Origin: a bacterium
GTDB taxonomy: Bacteria; Bacillota; Clostridia; Oscillospirales; Ruminococcaceae
Length of the DNA stretch: 64,000 nt
Direction: 5' to 3'
NCBI GenBank assembly: GCA_004561545.1
Contig: SFVK01000005.1
Span: 28,415 to 92,414, forward strand
Positions 1-8,801 of the stretch are shown here, in pieces. The notes under the pieces were generated by a model. That model ran no database searches. It had not been told where the DNA came from and saw nothing but the letters and a program-made list of their open reading frames with translations. The position numbers and the translations under genes are program-made. Every line of letters starts with the position of its first letter. The first letter of the stretch is position 1.

Positions 1-1654
1 TGTACCCGGCGTAGCGCAGCTCCGTCTCGATGCGCAGCGCCATGGTGGGGGTGACGCCCTCCCCCCGGCCGATGACCTTCGCCACCAGCCCGTAATCGAT
101 GCCGGGGCGCTTGAGCAGCTCGGCCGCGGTGCCGCCGCTCTCCCCCAGGGCGGCGCGCTGCGCATCGGTGGCCGCCGCCCTGAGCCGGGCCAGGGGAACC
201 TTGGTGGTCTCCAGCCGGTGGACCTCGGCGTTCTTGACGGCCATGTCCCGGGTGAAGGCCGCCCAGCGCTCATCGTCCACCAGACCGTATTCCCGGCCGA
301 TGGGGGTCAGCCGCTCGTCGGCGTTGTCCTGCCGCAGGCTCAGGCGGTACTCGCTGCGGCTGGTCATCATGCGGTAGGGGTCCATGACGCCCTTGGTTAC
401 CAGGTCATCCACCAGCGTGCCCAGATAGGAGGTGTGCCGCGCCAGCACCAGCTCGGATTGGCCCAGCGCGTGGCGGGCGGCGTTCAGCCCGGCCAGCAGG
501 CCCTGGGCAGCGGCTTCCTCGTAGCCGGAGGTGCCGTTGAACTGCCCCGCACCGTAGACGCCCCGCACCACCTTGCTCTCCAGCGTGGGCAGAAGGCTGG
601 TGGGGTCCACGCAGTCGTATTCGATGGCGTAGGCGGGGCGCATGATTTCCAGATGCTCAAAGCCCTCGATGGTGCGGTACATGGCGTTCTGCACGCTCTC
701 GGGCAGAGAGGAGCTCATGCCCTGAAGGTACATCTCCTCGGTGTCCTCACCGCAGGGCTCCACAAAGATGGGGTGACGGTCCTTGTCGGGAAAGCGCACC
801 ACCTTGTCCTCAATGGAGGGGCAGTAGCGCGGGCCCACGCCCTGAATGTCCCCGCCGTAGAGCGGCGATCGGGACAGGTTGTCCAGAATGACCCGGTGGG
901 TGGCGGCGTTGGTGTAGGCCACATAGCAGTCCACCTTGTTGTGCATGGCGCCGTGGGTCAGAAAGCTGAAGGGCTGCAGCAGCTCCTCGGGGTCGCCGGG
1001 CTGGCATTCCAGCCGGGAAAAGTCAATGCTGCGCCGGTGGACCCGGGCGGGGGTGCCCGTCTTGAACCGCCGCAGCGGAAAGCCCTTGCGCACCAGATCC
1101 CGGGTCAGCGCCGTGGCGGCGTGCTGGCCGTCCGGCCCGCCGTCATAGTGGGTCTCCCCCACAAAAATCCGCCCGCCCAGCGCCGTGCCGGTGGCAATGA
1201 CCACGCACTTGCAGGCATAGTAGCCGTTCAGATTGGTAAAGACGCCGCACACATGGCCGTCCCGCACATCAATGCCGGTGATCTCCCCCTGATGCAGTTC
1301 CAGGTTGGGGGTCTGTTCCAGCGCGTGCTTCATCCAGATGTGGTACCGCTTGCGGTCGGTCTGTACCCGCAGGCTGTGTACCGCAGGGCCTTTGCCCCGG
1401 TTGAGCATTTTGCTCTGCAAAAAGGTGGCGTCGGCGGCCAGGCCCATCAGCCCGCCCAGCGCGTCAATCTCCCGCACCAGATGCCCCTTGGCGGTGCCGC
1501 CGATGGAGGGGTTGCAGGGCATATTGCCGATAAAATCCAGCGTCAGCGTAAAGACGGCGGTCCTGGCCCCCAGCACGGCGGCCGCGTGGCCTGCCTCGAT
1601 GCCGGCATGGCCCGCGCCGATCACAATGACGTCATAACTTCCCAAACAATCCAT
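1..1654 (-). CDS. mnmG: tRNA uridine-5-carboxymethylaminomethyl modification enzyme MnmG (3' end off window)
   Basis: FAD-dependent subunit of the MnmE-MnmG complex, which adds the (carboxymethyl)aminomethyl group to the wobble uridine of several tRNAs. About 551 residues are present; the family is usually about 620-630, so the C-terminal tRNA/MnmE-binding end lies beyond base 1. The N-terminal dinucleotide-binding motif VIGAGHAGIEAG follows a short MDCLGSYDV leader, and the family motifs MPCNPSIGGTAKG and GVYGAGQFNGTSGYEEAAAQG are visible, the latter being the FAD-contacting segment. The ATG at 1654 lies 26 bases past the mnmE stop, with a weak AGAGG upstream. It is presumably co-transcribed with mnmE, a very common gene order. 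No defect is visible in the portion seen. Confidence 0.96.
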   Translation of the reverse strand, partial: MDCLGSYDVIVIGAGHAGIEAGHAAAVLGARTAVFTLTLDFIGNMPCNPSIGGTAKGHLVREIDALGGLMGLAADATFLQSKMLNRGKGPAVHSLRVQTDRKRYHIWMKHALEQTPNLELHQGEITGIDVRDGHVCGVFTNLNGYYACKCVVIATGTALGGRIFVGETHYDGGPDGQHAATALTRDLVRKGFPLRRFKTGTPARVHRRSIDFSRLECQPGDPEELLQPFSFLTHGAMHNKVDCYVAYTNAATHRVILDNLSRSPLYGGDIQGVGPRYCPSIEDKVVRFPDKDRHPIFVEPCGEDTEEMYLQGMSSSLPESVQNAMYRTIEGFEHLEIMRPAYAIEYDCVDPTSLLPTLESKVVRGVYGAGQFNGTSGYEEAAAQGLLAGLNAARHALGQSELVLARHTSYLGTLVDDLVTKGVMDPYRMMTSRSEYRLSLRQDNADERLTPIGREYGLVDDERWAAFTRDMAVKNAEVHRLETTKVPLARLRAAATDAQRAALGESGGTAAELLKRPGIDYGLVAKVIGRGEGVTPTMALRIETELRYAGY

Positions 1655-1680
1655 GAAAAAAGCCTCTGTCTGTGTTCGTG

Positions 1681-3072
1681 TTATTTGCCCACGCAGAAGG
1701 TGGAAAATACCTCATCCAGCGTGGCCTCGGTGGCGTCCTCGCCGGTCAGGCGGGCCAGCGCCCGCTGGGCGTCCGCCAGGCAGACCCCTGCCGCGTCCAG
1801 CCCATAGCCGCCGCGCTGGCTGTCCAGCGCCTCCTGCAGAGCGTCCCGGGCTTCCCGGGCAGCGGTGAGCTGGCGGGCACTGCACAGCGCCGCCGCGTTG
1901 GGGTCCAGATGGGCGGTGCCCAGCAGCCGGGCCACCGCGTCGCACAGCGGCTGCAGGCTGGCGCTGTCTTTGGCACACAGGGCCAGTACGGTTTTAAAGT
2001 AGGGCGCCAGCGCCTGCCGGGCGGCGGCCACCGCCTCCCCCTGCCCCGCCAGATCCTGCTTGTTGAGGATGGCCAGCGCGGGGCGGCCCTGGCAGCGGCG
2101 GGCAATCTCCAAATCCTCGGGGGTCAGCGGCTCGCCCAGGTCAAAGACCGCCAGAACCAGACCGGCCTCCTCCAGTTTTTTCCAGCTGCGGCGGATGCCC
2201 TCGGCCTCCACCGCGTCGGCCCCGGCGTCCCGCACACCGGCGGTGTCAAAGAGGTTAAGCCGGATGCCGGTATCCCCCAGCATGACAGCCTGCTCCAGCA
2301 CGTCCCGGGTGGTCCCGGCGATGGGGGTCACGATGGCCCGGTCAAACCCGGCCAGCAGGTTGAGCAGTGTGCTCTTGCCCACGTTGGGCCGGCCCAGCAG
2401 CACACAGTCCACCCCGTGGCGCAGCACCGCCCCCGCGCCGTAGGAATCAATCAGGTCGTTCAGCGCCCCGATCTGCTCCTCCAGCGTGAGGGTCAGCTCG
2501 CCCTCCGAAAGCTCCGGCACATCCTCCTCGGGATAGTCAATCCAGGCGGTCATGTGGGCGGCCAGCGTTTGCAGCGCCGCCTGGATGCCGCTGATGCGCC
2601 TTGCCAGCGACCCGTCCAGCGCGGTTTTGGCCAGCGCCGCGCCCTGACGGCCATTGGCGGAGATCACCTCCATCACGGCCTCGGCCTGGGTCAGGCTGAG
2701 CTTGCCGTTCTCCAGCGCGCGGCGGGTGAACTCCCCCGGCCCGGCCGGGACGGCCCCCGCCAGATAGAGCGCCTCCAGCAGCCCCCCGGCCATGGCGCTG
2801 CCGCCGTGGACCGAAAGCTCGATGACATCCTCCCCGGTATAGCTGTGGGGCGCGCGGTAGAACAGCGCCACGGTCTGGTCCATCTCGACCCCGCGCAGCA
2901 GATAGTGGCCCAGCAGGGCGGTGTAGCCCCTGGCGGCGGCCACGGTTTTGGCGGCGTGGACCGGGCGGAACACCCGCTCCACAATGGGATAGCTTTCCGG
3001 CCCCGAGACGCGCACCACCGCGATGCCCCCCTCCCCGGGCGGCGTCGCCAGCGCACAGATGGTGGACGGCAT
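1681..3072 (-). CDS. mnmE: tRNA modification GTPase MnmE
   Basis: Potassium-activated GTPase partner of MnmG in wobble-uridine modification. 463 residues, the normal length. It starts MPSTICALATPPGEGGIAVVRVSG-like, the folate-binding N domain. The helical domain is interrupted by the G domain with the P-loop GRPNVGKSTLLN, switch II DTAG and NKQD. It ends in FCVGK, the family's C-terminal CxGK motif whose cysteine is needed for modification. The open frame extends upstream to 3384, but the ATG at 3072 is chosen because it begins the conserved N-terminus and has GGGGAG just upstream. mnmG follows after 26 bases. Confidence 0.97.
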   Translation of the reverse strand: MPSTICALATPPGEGGIAVVRVSGPESYPIVERVFRPVHAAKTVAAARGYTALLGHYLLRGVEMDQTVALFYRAPHSYTGEDVIELSVHGGSAMAGGLLEALYLAGAVPAGPGEFTRRALENGKLSLTQAEAVMEVISANGRQGAALAKTALDGSLARRISGIQAALQTLAAHMTAWIDYPEEDVPELSEGELTLTLEEQIGALNDLIDSYGAGAVLRHGVDCVLLGRPNVGKSTLLNLLAGFDRAIVTPIAGTTRDVLEQAVMLGDTGIRLNLFDTAGVRDAGADAVEAEGIRRSWKKLEEAGLVLAVFDLGEPLTPEDLEIARRCQGRPALAILNKQDLAGQGEAVAAARQALAPYFKTVLALCAKDSASLQPLCDAVARLLGTAHLDPNAAALCSARQLTAAREARDALQEALDSQRGGYGLDAAGVCLADAQRALARLTGEDATEATLDEVFSTFCVGK

Positions 3073-3196
3073 TTCCCTCTCCCCTTTCGCAAACTTTCTC
3101 ATCCTAAGAATACCACAAAATTGAAGAAAAAAGAAGAAAGGAGCAGCAAAAAATCCGATCCTTTCTTCAGGGCTGGAATTTTTACCGGCAGGCAGC

Positions 3197-3264
3197 AAAA
3201 ACGGCCCCGCAGACCGGAAAGCAACCGATGCATGGGGCAAGGGTTCTTCCGGCACGCGGGGCCG
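3197..3264 (-). terminator. Intrinsic terminator after the PTS permease gene
   Basis: On the minus strand an 18-base arm (3247-3264) pairs with 3202-3219 almost throughout; the outer 9 bp CGGCCCCGC/GCGGGGCCG are perfect. TTTTTGC follows. The loop is long, about 27 bases. It lies just after the permease stop and before mnmE, so it separates the two units. Confidence 0.75.
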
Positions 3265-3275
3265 CAGGGGCGGGG

Positions 3276-5411
3276 TTACGCTTTGATTTCCAGCAGCTTC
3301 TGCCCGGCTTTGACGGGACCGGTGGCGAGGGGCTGAATGGATTGGTAGTCGTCGGTGTTGCAGACAATCATGGGGGTGGTACACAGATAACCGGCGGCCT
3401 TGATGGCGTCCATCTCAAAGGTCAGCAGCAGGTCGCCCTGTTTGACCTTCTGGCCGGCGGAAACCCCGACTGTAAAGTGCTGGCCTGCCAGCTTGACGGT
3501 GTCGATGCCCACATGCAGCAGCAGCTCGACGCCCTCTGTCGTGGTCATGCCGATGGCGTGTTTGGAATCAAACACATTGTCAATCACCCCGTCGGCGGGG
3601 GCAAACAGCTTGCCCTCCTCCGGCTCCACGGCCACGCCGTCGCCCAGCACGCAGGCGGCAAAGGCTTCGTCCTTCACCTCGTTCATGGGCACCACCACGC
3701 CGTTCATCGGCGAGACCAGCACCGCGTCCTTCGCGTTGGCGGTGGGGGCGGATTCCCTGGCGGGCGCGGGCGCGGCAGCTTTGGCGGAGGCGGGACCGAT
3801 GGCGGCGGCCTCCGGGGTTTCCATAAAGTCCACCAGGTTGGATTTGATGACCGCCACCTGGGGCCCGTAAATCACCTGAATGCCGTTGCCCTTGTGGACC
3901 ACGCCGGAGGCGCCCGACGCCTTGAGGGTGGCGTCGCTGACCTTGTCCGCATCCAACACCGTCACGCGCAGACGGGTGGCGCAGCAGTCCACATCCGAAA
4001 TGTTGGCCTTGCCGCCCAGGCCCTCCAGAATGCAGGCGGAAACGGGATCGCTGACGGCAGGGGCGGAGCCGTCGGGGCCGACGCCGGTCTTGGCCTTGAA
4101 GTCCGAGCGGGTGTAGAGTTTGGTCTCCTCGTCGTCCTCCTCCCGGCCGGGGGTCTTGAGGTTCATCTTGGTGATCATGAAGTAGAATGTGAAGTAGTAC
4201 AGCAAGAAATACCCGATGCCCACAATCACAATCCAGATCCAGTTGGTCTTGGCGTTGCCCTGCATGATGCCGAACAGCGTCAGGTCAATCAGGCCGCCCG
4301 AGAAGGTCATGCCGACGCCCACGTTCAGGATGTGCATGAGCATATAGGAAAGGCCGGCATAGATGCAGTGGACCACATACATGGCGGGCGCCACAAAGAG
4401 GAAGGTAAATTCCAGCGGCTCGGTGATGCCGGTGAGCATGGAAGTCAGCGCCGCCGAGATCAGCAGGCCGCCCACCGTCTTGCGCTTTTCCGGTTTGGCG
4501 GTGCGGTACATGGCCAGCGCGGCGCCGGGCAGGCCAAAGATCATCAGCGGGAACTTGCCCGCCATAAACCGGGTGGCTTCCACCGAGAAGACGGTGGTGT
4601 TTTTGGAAGCCAGCTCCGCAAAGAAGATGTTCTGCGCGCCCTGAACGGTCACGCCGTCCACCACCGCAGTGCCGCCCACGGCGGTCTGCCAGAACGGCAT
4701 ATAGAACACATGATGTAGGCCAAAGGGGATCAGCGCACGCTCGGTCACACCGTAAATCCAGGTGCCTAGGTACCCCGAGCGGATGACCAGGTTGCCCAGC
4801 AGCGTGATGGCGTTCTGGACCACCGGCCAGACATAGAACAGCGCGATGCCCACCACCAGAAAGACGGCGGTGGAGATGATGGGCACAAACCGGGTGCCGC
4901 CAAAGAAGGAGAGAACCTGGGGCAGCTGAATTTTATAGAACCGGTTGTGCAGAGCCGCCACGCCCAGGCCCACAATGATGCCGCCGAACACGCCCATCTG
5001 CAGCGTGGTGATGCCCAGCATACTCGTGGTGGAGTTGGGGGCCATGGCCTCCACGCCGCCCCTGGCGTTGATCATGGCGCTGATGGCGGTGTTCATGACC
5101 AGATAGGCGATGGCGCCGGACAGGGCCGCCACCTCCTTTTCCTTTTTGGCCATGCCGATGGCCACGCCCATGGCAAAGAGCAGGGCCAGGTTGTTGAAGA
5201 TGGCGCTGCCGCACTGGTTCATGATATCCAGCACGGTATAGATGACGGTGCCTTCATGGATCAGCCCGGTCAGGCCGTAGGTTTCCAGCATGGTCTGGTT
5301 GGTGAAGGAGCTGCCCACACCCAGCAGCAGGCCCGCCACCGGCAGCAGGGCGATGGGCAGCATAAAGGACCGCCCCACGCGCTGCAGCACGCCAAAGATT
5401 TTGTCTTTCAC
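3276..5411 (-). CDS. ptsG: PTS glucose-family permease, EIICBA fusion
   Basis: Phosphotransferase-system permease that imports and phosphorylates a hexose, taking phosphate from HPr. 711 residues in the order EIIC (about 1-420, multi-spanning, with the family motif GITEPLEFTFLF), EIIB (about 455-530, phosphocysteine in CCATRLRV) and EIIA (about 570-711, phosphohistidine in LLLHVGIDTV). Alanine/proline-rich linkers join the domains. The start is GTG at 5411, with GGGAGG nine bases upstream. It lies 73 bases after the antiterminator gene, with no second RAT or promoter visible between them; a GGGCAGG/CCTGCCC hairpin without a U-tract is there. Glucose is the likeliest substrate, but N-acetylglucosamine permeases share this architecture, so specificity is inferred. 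Confidence 0.9.
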   Translation of the reverse strand: MKDKIFGVLQRVGRSFMLPIALLPVAGLLLGVGSSFTNQTMLETYGLTGLIHEGTVIYTVLDIMNQCGSAIFNNLALLFAMGVAIGMAKKEKEVAALSGAIAYLVMNTAISAMINARGGVEAMAPNSTTSMLGITTLQMGVFGGIIVGLGVAALHNRFYKIQLPQVLSFFGGTRFVPIISTAVFLVVGIALFYVWPVVQNAITLLGNLVIRSGYLGTWIYGVTERALIPFGLHHVFYMPFWQTAVGGTAVVDGVTVQGAQNIFFAELASKNTTVFSVEATRFMAGKFPLMIFGLPGAALAMYRTAKPEKRKTVGGLLISAALTSMLTGITEPLEFTFLFVAPAMYVVHCIYAGLSYMLMHILNVGVGMTFSGGLIDLTLFGIMQGNAKTNWIWIVIVGIGYFLLYYFTFYFMITKMNLKTPGREEDDEETKLYTRSDFKAKTGVGPDGSAPAVSDPVSACILEGLGGKANISDVDCCATRLRVTVLDADKVSDATLKASGASGVVHKGNGIQVIYGPQVAVIKSNLVDFMETPEAAAIGPASAKAAAPAPARESAPTANAKDAVLVSPMNGVVVPMNEVKDEAFAACVLGDGVAVEPEEGKLFAPADGVIDNVFDSKHAIGMTTTEGVELLLHVGIDTVKLAGQHFTVGVSAGQKVKQGDLLLTFEMDAIKAAGYLCTTPMIVCNTDDYQSIQPLATGPVKAGQKLLEIKA

Positions 5412-5484
5412 GAAATGATTCCTCCCTTGTTTGTGAGATGGGCAGGGGCTTTTCCTGCCCTTCTATGACGTCCGCCGCACCCGG

Positions 5485-6369
5485 TCAGGGCTTGGCGGCT
5501 GGTCCCGGTTCCAACGGAATTTCTTCCGTGCTGCCTGCCACCCGCTTAAGATGGATGGTCAGGTAGATGAGCTCCTCGCCGGAAAGCTCTTTGCCGCAGC
5601 TGCTGCGCACATAGTCCGCAATGCAAAGTGCGCACCGGTAGTGCTCCTTGCAGTTGCGGGCAATGAGCTGGCGGAACATTGCGTCATGTTCGTCGCTGGA
5701 ATCCGACATCATCTTGCCCTGGAACAGCCGCTGGGCAAAGTAGCGCAGATGAACCACAAACCGGCTGAACGCCAGCGAGTCCCGATCAAAGCTGCGGCGG
5801 TAGTAGGCTTCCACCACCCGGATGACACTTTCGATCAGGCGGGTGATTTCATACATCTCGCTCATCTCGGTGTTGAGCTCAGCGTTGACGATGTGCAGCG
5901 CCAGAAAGGACGCTTCCTCCTCGGGCAGCGCCACGCCCAGGCGGCGGTCAATCTCCTGCAGGCACCACCGGCCCAGGGCATATTCTGCCGGATAATAGCT
6001 CATGACGGCGCCCTGCAGAGGATTGTCAAAGGCAATCCCCTGTTCCTGGCGGCGGATGGCAAAGCTGATATGGTCCGCCATGGTGATGAGCAGTGACTCG
6101 TTCAGCGGCTGGCGAAGCTCGCTGCGGATATGATCCACCAGCGTCTGCGTCAGTTCCAGATGCTCCAGCGGGATCTGCTCAATCAGTTCCCGCAGCCGCT
6201 GCTGTTTGATTTTGTCTACCATGCGGTAGACCTTCTCCACCCGGGACTCATCCACCCGCTCACCGGTCTTGCGCTGGTAGCCGATCCCGCGCCCTGTGAC
6301 GATAATCTCGGACCCGTCCTCGTCCACGGCACAGAGAATATTATTATTGATGACCCGTTTGACCCGCAA
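5485..6369 (-). CDS. glcT: BglG/LicT/GlcT-family transcriptional antiterminator
   Basis: RNA-binding antiterminator whose activity is set by PTS phosphorylation. 294 residues: an N-terminal co-antiterminator domain (about 1-55, starting MRVKRVINNNILCAVDEDG) and two PTS-regulation domains (about 65-170 and 170-285). The PRD histidines are visible in ADHISFA, FLALHIVNAEL, RFVVHLRYF and YLTIHLKRV. The start is TTG at 6369, chosen because AGGGGAGG lies nine bases upstream and the conserved N-terminus begins here. The gene sits directly behind a RAT/terminator switch and upstream of the PTS permease, so it should control both itself and the permease. The symbol follows the neighbouring permease; LicT-type is the alternative. 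Confidence 0.9.
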   Translation of the reverse strand: MRVKRVINNNILCAVDEDGSEIIVTGRGIGYQRKTGERVDESRVEKVYRMVDKIKQQRLRELIEQIPLEHLELTQTLVDHIRSELRQPLNESLLITMADHISFAIRRQEQGIAFDNPLQGAVMSYYPAEYALGRWCLQEIDRRLGVALPEEEASFLALHIVNAELNTEMSEMYEITRLIESVIRVVEAYYRRSFDRDSLAFSRFVVHLRYFAQRLFQGKMMSDSSDEHDAMFRQLIARNCKEHYRCALCIADYVRSSCGKELSGEELIYLTIHLKRVAGSTEEIPLEPGPAAKP

Positions 6370-6385
6370 AAACCGTGCCTCCCCT

Positions 6386-6470
6386 AAAAAAACAGACCAG
6401 CCCCGCCCCGCCTCCGAAAAAGAAGACTTTGGAACAGAGTTGGTCTAGCCCGCATTATCGGTAACAATCC
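6386..6470 (-). promoter_or_regulatory. RAT antiterminator site overlapping an intrinsic terminator
   Basis: On the minus strand 6470-6442 is a 29-base match to the ribonucleic antiterminator consensus of the LicT/SacY/GlcT family: it starts GGATTGTTACCG, has the ATAATG centre and ends GGGCTAGACC. The last bases, AGACCA (6446-6441), can instead pair with TGGTCT (6399-6394), which is followed by seven Ts (6392-6386). The two structures are therefore mutually exclusive. The terminator stem is short with a loop of about 40 bases, so its strength is uncertain. Confidence 0.88.
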
Positions 6471-6489
6471 AACGGTATTATGTACAATA

Positions 6490-6518
6490 AAAATATCATA
6501 TCCGGGGGGAAAAGTCAA
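6490..6518 (-). promoter_or_regulatory. SigA-type promoter of the glcT-ptsG unit
   Basis: TTGACT (6518-6513), 17-base spacer, TATTTT (6495-6490) on the minus strand. Transcription would begin about 10-15 bases before the RAT site, as expected for this type of switch. Confidence 0.7.
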
Positions 6519-6613
6519 TTGGTTGAAGAGAGGAAAGAAATTTTTGGGGAAAGCGCACAAATGGGGAGGGTGGAGTTTGGGAAATTAGGCGGAAGGCTGC
6601 GGGCGGGGCAAGG

Positions 6614-8038
6614 TTACTTTTTTCTCTTTGCCATGCCCAGGAGTTTTTGGAGCATGGTGAAGACCTCGCGGAAGTTGAGTGCGCAGACCAGGGCGGTGAG
6701 GAGGGTGACGGGGAGGACCCAGTTTTCCAGGGTGAAGAGAATCACAATTTCCACCAGGATCAGGGACAGGTTGAGCAGCATCCAGCCGGGGTGGAAGTCG
6801 ATGACCAGCAAACCACGGGTGGAGTAGGCGCGGAGCAGAAAAACCAGAAGAAGCGACAGGAAGCTGGCCAGCGTGACACCCCAGGGGCCGAGCCACTGGA
6901 TGAAAAAGAAGTTGAGAATCAGGTTGACCACGGCGCCCGCCAGCATGGTGTACAAAGAACTGGTGGAACGTTTGTACACAACGTAGACGCTGTTGAGAAA
7001 GTTGTTCAGACAGGTACACAGCGAGGCCAGCGTCAAAAAGGGCACGAACTGCCAGCCAAGGAAGTAGTCCTGTCGGAAAATGTGCATCATGGGCTGGCAC
7101 AGCCAGATCACGCCGGCGGCGCAGCAGAACATGACGCTGGCGTAAACCCGGAAGACCCTGCTGAAAAACTCCTGCCGATCGGATTCCTCCGTCACGGCGG
7201 AGAGCTGCCACGCTTCATAGAAAATCTGGCCCACAATGGTGATGATCTGGGGCAGATAGTACCCCGATTTGAGCAGTCCCACCCACCAGGAGCTGGAATG
7301 GCCGCCCACGCCGTCGCACATCCCCTGCACAAAGAACAGATCCGACGCGTTGATGACCCAGAAGCTGATGGAGGCCGGAATCATGGGGATGCAGTACCGC
7401 AGCATCTCTTTCCAGAGGGACTGATTGAACTTTTTAAAATTAAAATAGGTAGAGCAGCGTCCCGCCACAAAGACAAAGATGGCGGAACAGGCGTCGGAGC
7501 AGAGCATGGCCAGCAGATAGCCGTTGGCGCCCAGGTGCAGCACGTTGAGGAACAGCACATAGAAGCCCAGCAGCGTGGCCGAGGTCAGCACGCCGTCCAC
7601 CGCCACAAGCCGGTTGAGCATCCGCGCCCGGATAAACTGGGTACACAGGGTGCGCAGGCAGCTCATGAGCACGCAGAGATAGATGAGAACCAGATAGTCC
7701 CCCGCGTTGGGGATCAGCCGCACCAGCGGCCAGCACAGAACCATCATGGCAAAGCCCACGCAGATGGTGGCCAGACCGTTCATAAAAACGCTGGATTTGT
7801 CCACCGACTTGTCCAGGCCAAAGCGGATGACCGCGTAGCTCACCCCCAGGCTGACCACCGGGATGAGCAGGTTGGCCACCGACTGCATCAGGCTGGTCAC
7901 GCCCATCACGTCGGGGCTGTCCAGCGCATAGCTCAGGTAGGGCTGGATGATCAGGCTCAGAATCTTGGAGCCAAAGTTGGAGATGGCAAACAGAATTGTA
8001 TTGCTGACCAGTGTGGAATATCGTTTGGAATCCGCCAA
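6614..8038 (-). CDS. Polysaccharide flippase (MOP/Wzx-like)
   Basis: Integral membrane protein of 474 residues with about 14 predicted spans, of the oligosaccharidyl-lipid flippase family, which moves undecaprenyl-linked saccharides across the membrane. The N-terminus SNTILFAISNFGSKILSLIIQPYLSY is typical of the family, as are the paired hydrophobic segments and the basic tail MAKRKK. Two TTG codons are possible starts. The one at 8038 is preferred because AGGAGG lies nine bases away; the one at 8044 would leave only three. No glycosyltransferases are adjacent, so the saccharide carried cannot be inferred. It reads away from the metallopeptidase gene, 45 bases upstream. Confidence 0.85.
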   Translation of the reverse strand: MADSKRYSTLVSNTILFAISNFGSKILSLIIQPYLSYALDSPDVMGVTSLMQSVANLLIPVVSLGVSYAVIRFGLDKSVDKSSVFMNGLATICVGFAMMVLCWPLVRLIPNAGDYLVLIYLCVLMSCLRTLCTQFIRARMLNRLVAVDGVLTSATLLGFYVLFLNVLHLGANGYLLAMLCSDACSAIFVFVAGRCSTYFNFKKFNQSLWKEMLRYCIPMIPASISFWVINASDLFFVQGMCDGVGGHSSSWWVGLLKSGYYLPQIITIVGQIFYEAWQLSAVTEESDRQEFFSRVFRVYASVMFCCAAGVIWLCQPMMHIFRQDYFLGWQFVPFLTLASLCTCLNNFLNSVYVVYKRSTSSLYTMLAGAVVNLILNFFFIQWLGPWGVTLASFLSLLLVFLLRAYSTRGLLVIDFHPGWMLLNLSLILVEIVILFTLENWVLPVTLLTALVCALNFREVFTMLQKLLGMAKRKK

Positions 8039-8083
8039 GGGCAATCCCCTCCTTTTTCTATTCTATGCCGGTTTGCGCGGCTG

Positions 8084-8647
8084 TCACCTGCCCCGCAGCT
8101 GGCGGCGGCCGGTCTCGAAGTCCGGCAGGGCCGCTGCCACGGCGGCCCAGAACGCCGGGCTGTGGTCGGGGTGGGCAAAGTGGCAGAACTCATGGACCAC
8201 CACATACTCCTGCGCCGCCGGCGGCATCACGCAGAGCCGCCGCGCAAAGCACAGCGTGCCGGTTTTCAGGCTGCAGCTTCCCCACCGCGTGGTCATGTCC
8301 CGCACCCGCACGCGGGGCATGGCGCCCCCCGGGCAGCTGGCGGCAAAGACCGGGTACCATTTTTGGCACAGCGCCGTCATGCGGGCCAGCGCCTCGTCCC
8401 TGCCGGGCAGCGGCGGTTCGGCGGCCCGGGCCTCTTCCCGGTCGGCCATCCGCGCCCGGGCGCTTTGAATCCAGCATACCCGGTCTGCCACAAAGTCATC
8501 CACCACCCGCGCCGGAACGCTGCGCGGCGCGCTCACCGCCACCGTGCCGTCGGGCCGAACGCGCAGATTGATGTTGCGCACCCGCCGCCGGGTCAAAGTA
8601 TACTCCACCCCGCCCGCGCTCCGCCGCGCTCCACATCCGCCGTCCAT
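8084..8647 (-). CDS. YgjP-like (DUF45/WLM-type) zinc metallopeptidase
   Basis: Small protein of 187 residues. The diagnostic segment is TTRWGSCS followed by VVHEFCHFAHPDHSPAFW, that is, the HExxH zinc motif with a downstream histidine, as in the YgjP/M48-related family. The N-terminal part (YTLTRRRVRNINLRVRPDG) is also typical. No signal peptide is visible and the cellular substrate is unknown. Start choice is uncertain: the ATG at 8647 has GGGGG nine bases upstream, while ATG 8683 would add 12 residues and has poor ribosome-binding sequence. The hairpin-rich spacer lies upstream. Confidence 0.85.
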   Translation of the reverse strand: MDGGCGARRSAGGVEYTLTRRRVRNINLRVRPDGTVAVSAPRSVPARVVDDFVADRVCWIQSARARMADREEARAAEPPLPGRDEALARMTALCQKWYPVFAASCPGGAMPRVRVRDMTTRWGSCSLKTGTLCFARRLCVMPPAAQEYVVVHEFCHFAHPDHSPAFWAAVAAALPDFETGRRQLRGR

Positions 8648-8801
8648 AAGCCCGTACCCCCGACAAAATCTGTTCCCAACCATTGTACACGTTTTCCCAT
8701 CAAATGAAAAGAGAAACAAAGAAAAAAGGATTACACCCTGCCCCATGGCTGATCCTTTCCCCGTCCCCGAAATGTCCGCTAGGGCGGGCATTTATTTAAA
8801 G

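Noticed and set aside
5412..5484. A second RAT or terminator between glcT and ptsG
   Set aside because: The GGGCAGG/CCTGCCC hairpin has no T-run and nothing resembles a RAT.
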